Assembly (NCBI GenBank): GCA_947177165.1
Contig: CAMWTP010000018.1
Span: 23,614-87,613, forward strand
Length of the DNA: 64,000 nucleotides
Direction of reading: 5' to 3'
Source: an uncultured Lachnospiraceae bacterium
GTDB lineage: Bacteria; Bacillota; Clostridia; Lachnospirales; Lachnospiraceae
Every line of letters starts with the position of its first letter. Position 1 is the first letter of the stretch. The position numbers were made by a program, and so were the translations under genes. Positions 7,769 through 14,677 of this stretch are shown here, in pieces. Under the pieces are notes generated by a model that had not been told where the DNA came from, did no database searches, and saw nothing but the letters and a program-made list of their open reading frames with translations.

Positions 7769-10699
7769 TCAATATCCCCTTCGCCGCTGTTCATTTTTCA
7801 GTCTTCTCTCCAGATCACGGTACACAATATCTGAAATCTCGTGCACCTGCGTCCTCAATTTTCGGTTGAGCAGCCGCGCGAGCTGCTCCTCGCTCTCGCT
7901 GACCAGTTTGCGCTTTATGTCCTGGAGCTGCTGCTGTGTGACCTGCTCCTGCCTGATCTGTTCCTGTTTTAACTGCTTCAGCTCCGTCTGTATCTCCGTC
8001 CGTATTTCTGTCCGCAGTATCTGATCCGCCTTTGCGGATAAGCTGTTTTCCGGGCTGCTGGAAGATTCGGACATCTGGGCTTCCGGTTTATGGACGAAAT
8101 CGATGCCATGAAACCGGGGAGGTTCTATGCTCATCCGGTTTCCTATGTTTTCTATATTTTCTATATTTTCTATATTTTCTATGCTTCCTATGTTTCCTTT
8201 ATCTGCCTTAGACTCCGGATATTCCGCGGGCTCTTTCCTCTCTATATCTTTCCTGCTCTGTATCAATTGCCGATTCTCCGCAGGCTCTTTCCTTTCTGTG
8301 CCTTGCTTGTTCTGTATGAATTGCTGTTTCTCTGCAGGCTCTTTCCTTTCTGTGCCTTGCTTGTTCTGTATGAATTGCTGTTTCTCTGCAGATTCTAATT
8401 TTTCTATGTATTTCTCGTTTGCTATGGATTCCAGATTTTGCATTTCTGCTGTATTTCTAATCATTTTTTCATCCGCACTTGAAAATATTACCTCGAAATC
8501 CACATATTCCTGACAAATCCTGTCCTCTCTTTGTTCAATCTGCCTCAGGACAGCATCAATATGATTTTGCAGCTGCGTTATTTCCGTCTCTTTATGTTGA
8601 TGAATCTGATACGCCGCTTCCTTCGTCTCAGCCATGTGACGGCTGTGTATCCTATCCGCTTGCGCAATGTCATGTTTCTTCCCATCGGCATCCGCTTCCG
8701 CACCGCTATCGTCGGCACTGACCGCCGCTGTATGATCCGTCTCTCCGGGGGGATATCCTAACAGCCGCCTGTAAAAGAGCTGTGTTCTCTCGTCCGTGAC
8801 ACGCAGTATCCTTTCTATTTCCTGCGGAAGCTCCTCCCTGATAGCCGGCGCATTCTCATAGATCTCGCGAAGTACCTCCTGCGGATTCTCCATGGCGCGC
8901 AGCGCACTCTGCCGGGCCTTCGCCTGGTCCACTGTTATGCGCTTTACTGCATTCCCAGACTTTCCAGGTTCAGTTTTCTCCCCGCTGTCCAACAGCTGTT
9001 TCATCGACACATTATGCTGGTTGACCTGCTCCAACAGCCTTACATTCTCTGTTAACGGTACCTTCCGGTCGGATACAAATTCCTCATACCGACTCAAAAA
9101 TTCGCTCATGTAATCGTATGCGCTATCCCACTGATATGACAAATACTGGCTGTCAACCATCCCGGAATCGTTCTGCTGCTCCTGCATTTCCTGCGCCTGT
9201 AAAATATCCCGCTGCGTCTGCATTTCCCGCAATTGCAGAATATCCCTGACATGCCCTTCTTCCTGTCTCCAGGATGGAGGAATCCATTCATGTTCTCCCT
9301 GCTGCCGCGAAACGTCTCTCCCAGGCTCCACTTCCTGTATCTGTATCTGGAGCTGCGCATCCTCTGCCCCCTGACTCTGCAAAGCTTCCTGACCATTCTG
9401 TCCCCTCGCAGGTTTCTGGCTTTGCCGGCCGCGCCTGTTTTCCTTCTCCTGCCGGAGTATCTGATAAACTGCCTGAACCGCACGCAGCTCCTCCCTGTCC
9501 CCCGCCTCATCCGCCATCTCAACACCCTGCCCCAAAATGAGATCTGTCAACCGCTCCTCCATACGCATTTTTGCGGCAAGTTGTTTCTGAATATTCTGGT
9601 TCTCCCATATGGATAGCACGAGGTCCTCCGCCTTTCCGCTGCTGCCAGTTTCCGCCAGCAGCTGTACCAGCACTTGTTCGTCCCGTATCAGCTCCGCCAT
9701 GCACTGTGCATACGTCTGACTCTGACGCACATCGACATTTTTTTCATTCTGAAAGTACCAGAACCGTTCAAGCACGTCCTCCACACTCTGATAAAAAATG
9801 CGGGTGTAATCCCTCCATTCCGATCTGCGCCTGTCCCGATACTGCTGCCGCCCGCGGTGTATCTTTTGAACCACATTTTCAAGCACTGCCGCCGCTATGC
9901 GCTGCACCACCGCTTTCTCTGTCACTTCCCCCTGCTCAAATCTCCTGATCTCATAATACATGTCCTCCTGCCATACGGCTGGATTTGTCTGATGGAACAA
10001 GATCTCCCTGACCTGCGACAGCTGAATGGCATCCGCCTGCTCGATCCACGCAGCCTCCCGGATTCCCTGGGCAGCTGTCTTCCCCCTGTCCGTCTGGCAA
10101 TTGTACGAATAGATTATATTATTGCACGCCGCAGTCCTGAGCCGCTCAAAGATTTGCCTGTGCAGATAGAGCACCGACCTGCACTCCTTGTCATAAGCCT
10201 CCTTCAGCGCTGACTTATAAATATGATGAATATGATCACGAAAGGATTCGACAACATCAGAACGATTTCTTCCATAGGAATAATAGTGGTTGAGCAGTTC
10301 ATTCAGCAGTTCATTCCGCTCCATGTGGCGATGTACCTGCTGCATAAATCCGCTCACATTCATAATGCCCATTTTCTGCAGCACGGATGCCACAAAGACT
10401 TCATCCTGATAAGTAAACTCTGGCGTGAAACAGATCATAAGCCTGTTCACCAGCTGGTTGACCAGCTCCAGTTTGATCCGGTTGTCCGCATGCATATGAG
10501 TTTCCACCGACAGGATTCCGCCATGTTCCGTATTTACATATTGTTCCGCCCCCTGCACTGCCATATGAAGAAGATCTGCGCCTGTGATCTCTGTGCCAGT
10601 CAGCTGGTAATTTGCGGCAATTTTCTCTCCCAGTATGTCCGGGTATGTCCTTAACGCCGAGAGACTCTGTAACCGCATCGGCTCCCTGATCGTCAGCAT
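7769..10699 (-). CDS. Long helical coiled-coil protein, tape-measure candidate
   Basis: A 976-residue, highly charged protein rich in Gln, Glu and Arg, with no membrane segment and no domain I recognise. Residues about 1-400 look like folded helical sequence. Residues about 420-520 and 700-976 are low-complexity coiled coil, with three 18-residue repeats (AEKQQFIQNKQGTERKEP type) and a run of Ile-Glu-Asn triplets. The start at 10699 has AAAGGGG 8 bases upstream. Its place after the tube and chaperone-position genes and before the hub genes is where contractile phages encode the tape measure. Against that role, it lacks the hydrophobic/Gly-rich helices common in tape measures. It could instead be an assembly or cargo protein. 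Confidence 0.6.
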   Translation of the reverse strand: MLTIREPMRLQSLSALRTYPDILGEKIAANYQLTGTEITGADLLHMAVQGAEQYVNTEHGGILSVETHMHADNRIKLELVNQLVNRLMICFTPEFTYQDEVFVASVLQKMGIMNVSGFMQQVHRHMERNELLNELLNHYYSYGRNRSDVVESFRDHIHHIYKSALKEAYDKECRSVLYLHRQIFERLRTAACNNIIYSYNCQTDRGKTAAQGIREAAWIEQADAIQLSQVREILFHQTNPAVWQEDMYYEIRRFEQGEVTEKAVVQRIAAAVLENVVQKIHRGRQQYRDRRRSEWRDYTRIFYQSVEDVLERFWYFQNEKNVDVRQSQTYAQCMAELIRDEQVLVQLLAETGSSGKAEDLVLSIWENQNIQKQLAAKMRMEERLTDLILGQGVEMADEAGDREELRAVQAVYQILRQEKENRRGRQSQKPARGQNGQEALQSQGAEDAQLQIQIQEVEPGRDVSRQQGEHEWIPPSWRQEEGHVRDILQLREMQTQRDILQAQEMQEQQNDSGMVDSQYLSYQWDSAYDYMSEFLSRYEEFVSDRKVPLTENVRLLEQVNQHNVSMKQLLDSGEKTEPGKSGNAVKRITVDQAKARQSALRAMENPQEVLREIYENAPAIREELPQEIERILRVTDERTQLFYRRLLGYPPGETDHTAAVSADDSGAEADADGKKHDIAQADRIHSRHMAETKEAAYQIHQHKETEITQLQNHIDAVLRQIEQREDRICQEYVDFEVIFSSADEKMIRNTAEMQNLESIANEKYIEKLESAEKQQFIQNKQGTERKEPAEKQQFIQNKQGTERKEPAENRQLIQSRKDIERKEPAEYPESKADKGNIGSIENIENIENIENIGNRMSIEPPRFHGIDFVHKPEAQMSESSSSPENSLSAKADQILRTEIRTEIQTELKQLKQEQIRQEQVTQQQLQDIKRKLVSESEEQLARLLNRKLRTQVHEISDIVYRDLERRLKNEQRRRGY
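8138..8197 (-). repeat. 9-bp tandem repeat encoding Ile-Glu-Asn triplets
   Basis: A run of 9-base units encodes (IEN)n near the C-terminal third of the long helical protein. The unit keeps the reading frame, so length change by slippage would be tolerated. Confidence 0.8.
8229..8390 (-). repeat. 54-bp tandem repeat, three units, in-frame
   Basis: Units at 8283-8336 and 8337-8390 are identical over 54 bases; a diverged unit occupies 8229-8282. Each encodes an 18-residue block beginning AEKQQFIQNK. The near-perfect pair implies a recent duplication inside the gene. Confidence 0.92.
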
Positions 10700-10788
10700 G
10701 CCCACATCCCCTTTCCGATTTCAGGTTTTCTTTTTTTTATTTCTATTCATTTCTTTTCATTTCTTTTCATTTCCGATCTCCAGCCATC

Positions 10789-11382
10789 TCAAAATATTTT
10801 GCGCCGGAGCAGTCCCATCTGTTCCATATCGGCTTTGCGAAGCTCCTGATGATCATAGGCAGCATGACGCTTTCCCTTCCCCTGAAACCGCATGCCGGTA
10901 CTGTCAAATTCCCACGGCGTCCTGATCTCTTCGGCATTCGCATTTTCCACTGTGACCTGCTGATAGGCAATCTCAGTCGTCACAGACATGAGACCACCCT
11001 TTTCTGCATCCAATTCTCCATACTTCTTGCTGGTCACAACCGCTCCCGAAAAGGTGAATGTCATTACCGCATGATTGAAATCATGGACATAGCGCCCTAC
11101 ATAGAGTACCAGCGGCATCTGACACTGGTATCCCACCGGCAGCGGATCAAAATGCCGCTCGCCGATATAGCGCTCAATCTGCAAAATACTGGGTTTGGAA
11201 ACTGGTTTTTCTCTCAGCTGGACATAATCGTTCACGCCGCCCTCCATGATGTTCTCGTATTCTTTCTCCTGTGCGATCCCGCTCACCTTGGTACATGGCA
11301 GATCGTACACAGCATCTACCCTGAGCAGGAAAATATAGTTCGGCATCGGATTGTTTACGAGCTCCTCTGATGGATTGGCCAT
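10789..11382 (-). CDS. Tail tube protein, second copy (gp19 / Afp5-like)
   Basis: A 197-residue protein with a tail-tube style beginning: PMPNYIFLLRVDAVYDLPCTKVSGIAQEKEYENIMEGG contains the 'F.v.vdg......f.evsG.....e....GG' pattern of gp19-like tube proteins, followed by ERYIGERHFDPLPVG. It is longer than the first tube protein and has a charged C-terminal extension. eCIS loci usually carry two or three tube variants; this one probably forms the first ring on the hub (Afp5-like). It lies 14 bases downstream of the DUF6760-like frame. Confidence 0.78.
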   Translation of the reverse strand: MANPSEELVNNPMPNYIFLLRVDAVYDLPCTKVSGIAQEKEYENIMEGGVNDYVQLREKPVSKPSILQIERYIGERHFDPLPVGYQCQMPLVLYVGRYVHDFNHAVMTFTFSGAVVTSKKYGELDAEKGGLMSVTTEIAYQQVTVENANAEEIRTPWEFDSTGMRFQGKGKRHAAYDHQELRKADMEQMGLLRRKIF

Positions 11383-11396
11383 CTACTCCACTCCCT

Positions 11397-11612
11397 TTAC
11401 AACTTGTTTGTCGGTCTCATATCCAGGATGCTGATCTCCCGCTGGTTTCCTCTTAGTCCCTTTCTCTCCGAGGGACTCTGGCTATTGTTGATCCTGATAT
11501 GAATGTCGGAGATCTCACTGCACCACCGCCGTCTGTCCGTGTGCTCCATCTTTAGAACGGACTCCTCACTCCAATGAAAATAGTAGGCGATAAATGACAT
11601 CTCCCGATACAT
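11397..11612 (-). CDS. DUF6760-like small protein, possibly made by frameshift fusion
   Basis: A 71-residue frame with the sequence MSFIAYYFHWSEESVLKMEH and RRRWCSEIS, matching the small eCIS family DUF6760 (typically 'YP..RLYEEVAFIAYHFHW'). The ATG at 11612 falls inside the conserved part: the matching RLYPVEE residues are encoded just upstream in the same frame, with no ATG, GTG or TTG to start them. The only ribosome site (GAGG) is 2 bases before the ATG, which is too close. The frame is open upstream into the end of the preceding gene, so a -1 frameshift fusion is a serious alternative (see 11648-11654). Confidence 0.75.
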   Translation of the reverse strand: MYREMSFIAYYFHWSEESVLKMEHTDRRRWCSEISDIHIRINNSQSPSERKGLRGNQREISILDMRPTNKL

Positions 11613-11632
11613 TTCCTCAACCGGATACAGCC

Positions 11633-11995
11633 TTATCCCTCTCGCGTAAAATTTATGGGAACCTCAAACGTGTGTCCGCACGACGGACAGACCGCCCTGA
11701 TCATGACCGGTTCCACGTTATTGATTTTCTGGTACATATCCTGCAAAAAAGCCATGTCCGCGGTAAAAAGCTTCTCGATCAGTGTCGTTGTGACCATCTC
11801 CACGCCCTCCAGCTCCGTTATGACCTTGGACAGCACCACGACGCTCAGGAACGAAGGATTGTTCAACACGCGCGGGTCTCTTGTTGCACTGATCTCATCC
11901 CCGGCGGTCGCCAGACGCATCTTTCCATGCCGGTGGACCTCCCCGCTGCTGTCCACATACCCCTTGGGCAAGTCAAATTCATATACTGTCTGCAT
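11633..11995 (-). CDS. Small eCIS tail-assembly (chaperone-position) protein
   Basis: A 120-residue protein, MQTVYEFDLPKGYVDSSGEV then RLATAGDEISATRDPRVLNN, ending CPSCGHTFEVPINF. Proteins of this kind ('..l..G..D..G..h....mr.at..de......d....') are a conserved companion of tube and sheath genes in eCIS loci. They occupy the place of phage tail-assembly chaperones. The half zinc-ribbon CPSCGH has only two cysteines. The start has AAGGAG 9 bases upstream. The last codons before the stop contain a slippery heptamer in the correct phase for -1 shifting. Confidence 0.75.
   Translation of the reverse strand: MQTVYEFDLPKGYVDSSGEVHRHGKMRLATAGDEISATRDPRVLNNPSFLSVVVLSKVITELEGVEMVTTTLIEKLFTADMAFLQDMYQKINNVEPVMIRAVCPSCGHTFEVPINFTREG
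11648..11654 (-). promoter_or_regulatory. Candidate -1 programmed frameshift site (slippery heptamer)
   Basis: On the minus strand the heptamer is A AAT TTT in the zero frame of the 120-residue gene, four codons before its stop; this matches X XXY YYZ. The -1 frame then continues without a stop through 12 codons into the 71-residue frame. A GGATA/TATCC stem-loop begins 9 bases downstream, and a GAGG lies 7 bases upstream. The predicted fusion is about 199 residues. The functional claim is inference. Confidence 0.5.
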
Positions 11996-12036
11996 CTTCT
12001 CTGTCTCCTTATGTTTGTTTACAATTACTATAGTCT

Positions 12037-12531
12037 TTAATTCGGTATGATCAACTCTTCATAGGCAAGCTCCACAGTCTCGATCGCCACTTCGTTTGCC
12101 GTTGCGTTCAGATCCGGCGCGCTGTATTTTGCCACCCATGCATTTGTCAGTACCCATACCCTGGTGCCCTGAATGCTGGTCACTGCAGTGGAGGGCGTCC
12201 CTGTGTTTGTGTCGATCAGTTCAATCGACACTTTCGAGCGGGGCATCTCCCCCCTCGTCTCGCTGACACACTCCTGTATCCATGTCTTGAAAGCGCTGTC
12301 AAGCGTATATCCCATCTTCAAGGTGACATTTCCGTGCTTTACCAGCCCCGGAATTTTCACCGGTGCCATGCTGTGGGCATTTCCCTGCCGGAACTCGATC
12401 ACATCCACGGAAGCCTCCACTCCACTGACTTCATTAAACGCCGCAGTGCCGCTCACTGCGTCGACCGTGACGAGAAAGTTCATTTTTGTCAATGGGTATG
12501 CGAGTCCCGATCCGTTATCATAAGCTGCCAT
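12037..12531 (-). CDS. Tail tube protein, main (gp19 / Afp1-like)
   Basis: A 164-residue protein with the gp19/Hcp-like tube pattern: PLTKMNFLVTVDAVSGTAAF, NEVSGVEASVDVIEFRQGN and, near residue 65, VTLKMGYTLDSAFKTWI. It ends with WVAKYSAPDLNATANEVAIETVELAYEEL, the typical end of such proteins. It stacks as hexameric rings forming the inner tube. It lies 28 bases downstream of the sheath gene with a GGAG ribosome site, the normal sheath-tube order. Confidence 0.93.
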   Translation of the reverse strand: MAAYDNGSGLAYPLTKMNFLVTVDAVSGTAAFNEVSGVEASVDVIEFRQGNAHSMAPVKIPGLVKHGNVTLKMGYTLDSAFKTWIQECVSETRGEMPRSKVSIELIDTNTGTPSTAVTSIQGTRVWVLTNAWVAKYSAPDLNATANEVAIETVELAYEELIIPN

Positions 12532-12559
12532 ATTTCACTTCTCCTTTATTTCCTATCCT

Positions 12560-14248
12560 TTATTTTGCGTCTGCCGTAAACTGTGTCACCCGGAATATTA
12601 CGAACTCCGCCGGACGCGAGGGCGCTATTCCGATGTTGCAGATCAGACGTCCGTTTTTGATATCGTCAGCCGTCATAGTCGACGCGCCGATCTCCACAAA
12701 GTAACTGTCCTCCGGGGCTGCACCTGCCAACATGCCGCTTCTCCACAAGGTATCCAGAAAAGAAGAGATCGTGATGCGGACCCTGGTCCACAGGGTCGTG
12801 TCATTTGGTTCAAATACGACCCAGTTTGTGTTTGCCTTGATACTCTCCTCCACATAGATAAACAGTCTCCTGACATTGACATACTTGAATGCGCTGTTGC
12901 TGCCTGCTGTCCTCGCTCCCCACACGCGGATCCCCTGCCCCGGAAGCCTGCGGATCAGGTTGACACCTGCCGGATTTAAGATATCCTGCTCTCCTTTATT
13001 GTAGTTCACGCTGAGATCAGAGCACATTACCGTCTCGTTTGCGGGCGCTTTGTGGACGCCTCTGGAAACATCCGTCCTCGCGTACACTCCCATCACTGCA
13101 CCGGACGGCGGGAAAAATCCCGTTTTCTGGGTAGAGCGGTCAAAACATTGTATCCATGGGTGGTACATCGCCGCATAGGTGCTGTCGATCATCTCCCGGT
13201 ATTCCAGCAATTCCTTTGTCCTGGTGTACTCCTGCGGCATATCCAGCACAGCGAAGCGGCTTCCCAGATTTTCACAGTGCGCCGTCAGCGAAACGACCAC
13301 ATCAGGAATCGTGATGCCCGGAACCGCGAGCATACTCACATGGTCATTCTCCACAAATGCCTGAATGCCGCTGCGGTTTCCCGGACCGTTGTCCTCCCCG
13401 ATAAATGTCCCTGCGGTGACAGCGTTCATGTTCCCGTCGCTGCCGCCTGCCAGAACAATATCGCCGGAACTCTGATCTGTCCCAAAAATCTGTGCCACTG
13501 GATTCCCAAGCCTGTCCAGCGGTTCCACACTGACACGCACCAGCTCGCTTTTCTGCAGCCTGTTCACAATATAATCCGGCGATGCCACATTAAAGCTGAG
13601 TCCTGTGTACGTCTCGGTCTCCGTCTCATACCGAACCTGAATCTCCGTCCCGACAAGATACAGCAGTTTCCTTGGCACAAGCCCTGTGTCCACAGGCTCC
13701 TCCGCAAAAGTCTCCGCAAAAGTAATCACATTGTCATATATGGAGACAATGCGGTTGTATGCCGTTCCATACAACACGATATCGCCCTCCAGAAGCCCGT
13801 CCGCACTCTTTGCCCTGTATGCGGTTTCTCCTGTCTTCTCCAGAAGCTGGATTTTCTTCCTGGTATCCGACGCGATATGGAGCTGTATGCGGTTTCCCCA
13901 GATTCCCTCATTTGCCGCGCTCACATGCAGAATCCCTTTGTCTGCTGCGGCCGCACAGGCACCGGGTGCCGCCACCCGCGCCACATAACAGCGTGTGCCT
14001 CCGTTCGCAAAAAACTGCTCCACACTGCCTGCCAGATAGCGGTAGCTGCCGTGTGTGAACGCACTCAGATATCCGCCAAACTCCCTCAAAAATCCAGCAA
14101 AACTTGTGATCAGCGAAGGTGCGCCCCTGGTCGCTCCCCGCACAGCCATTCCCACAAACCCGGCTGTGCTCGTGCTGACGCCCTCAATTGAACGCGGAGA
14201 ATCGTCATACTCCTCCACATATACTCCCGGTGATAAATATTCAGCCAT
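12560..14248 (-). CDS. Contractile tail sheath protein
   Basis: A 562-residue sheath protein. The N-terminus MAEYLSPGVYVEEYDDSPRSIEGVSTSTAGFVG is the standard sheath handshake segment. The C-terminal part has RGVHKAPANE (about 390-400), LIRRLPGQGIRVWGARTAG and WVVFEPND...TLWTRVRITISSFL followed by a strand FVIFRVTQFT. These features define the tail_sheath family. It is the contractile energy source of the machine. Only one sheath gene is seen, whereas Afp has three. The start has AAGGAG 6 bases upstream. Confidence 0.96.
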   Translation of the reverse strand: MAEYLSPGVYVEEYDDSPRSIEGVSTSTAGFVGMAVRGATRGAPSLITSFAGFLREFGGYLSAFTHGSYRYLAGSVEQFFANGGTRCYVARVAAPGACAAAADKGILHVSAANEGIWGNRIQLHIASDTRKKIQLLEKTGETAYRAKSADGLLEGDIVLYGTAYNRIVSIYDNVITFAETFAEEPVDTGLVPRKLLYLVGTEIQVRYETETETYTGLSFNVASPDYIVNRLQKSELVRVSVEPLDRLGNPVAQIFGTDQSSGDIVLAGGSDGNMNAVTAGTFIGEDNGPGNRSGIQAFVENDHVSMLAVPGITIPDVVVSLTAHCENLGSRFAVLDMPQEYTRTKELLEYREMIDSTYAAMYHPWIQCFDRSTQKTGFFPPSGAVMGVYARTDVSRGVHKAPANETVMCSDLSVNYNKGEQDILNPAGVNLIRRLPGQGIRVWGARTAGSNSAFKYVNVRRLFIYVEESIKANTNWVVFEPNDTTLWTRVRITISSFLDTLWRSGMLAGAAPEDSYFVEIGASTMTADDIKNGRLICNIGIAPSRPAEFVIFRVTQFTADAK

Positions 14249-14287
14249 CTTAGTCTCCTTTCGGTGTAATATTTTTTCCTGACATCA

Positions 14288-14677
14288 TTATGAAACAACC
14301 ACTGTCTTCTGTCCCGCATTGATGATGCCGAGCGTGCCCCCGTAACTGCATACGGCGGCGGCATCATTGGTCAGACATGGTTTCCCCTCCGCCAGACATA
14401 CGGCCTGGGTTGGAATCCATGTACCTGCAACTGCCGGAACACAGGGCTGCGGTGTCAATACTCCCAGTGCGGCAGCAGTCGCTGAAGCCACCTGCGGATT
14501 TGCGAGCGAGGAACACATACCAAAACCCGCAATATTGACATTCGGGGCGGAATCCTGTATTGTTGCCACTGGCTTTCCCTCCGCCAGCACAGTGCTCTGC
14601 GATGTGACAGAAAGACTGGCCGGGACTGTGCCAAACGGACACCGCAGCATCGCTCCTGTAACTACAATCACCCCCAT
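14288..14677 (-). CDS. PAAR-like spike tip protein (DUF4280)
   Basis: A 129-residue, Gly/Ala/Val-rich protein. MGVIVVTGAMLRCPFGTVPA, NIAGFGMCSSLANPQVASAT and CVPAVAGTWIPTQ match DUF4280, which caps the spike in many eCIS and some T6SS. Cysteines at C13, C54, C79, C94, C101 and C110 may bind metal. The ATG overlaps the preceding stop by one base (TGATG), and AGGAGG lies 6 bases upstream. It is expected to sit at the point of the gp5-like spike. Confidence 0.9.
   Translation of the reverse strand: MGVIVVTGAMLRCPFGTVPASLSVTSQSTVLAEGKPVATIQDSAPNVNIAGFGMCSSLANPQVASATAAALGVLTPQPCVPAVAGTWIPTQAVCLAEGKPCLTNDAAAVCSYGGTLGIINAGQKTVVVS

Noticed and set aside
13052..14191. Long plus-strand open frame opposite the sheath gene
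   Set aside because: The minus-strand sheath protein is certain; the plus frame is rich in Arg, His and Cys as expected of an antisense shadow.
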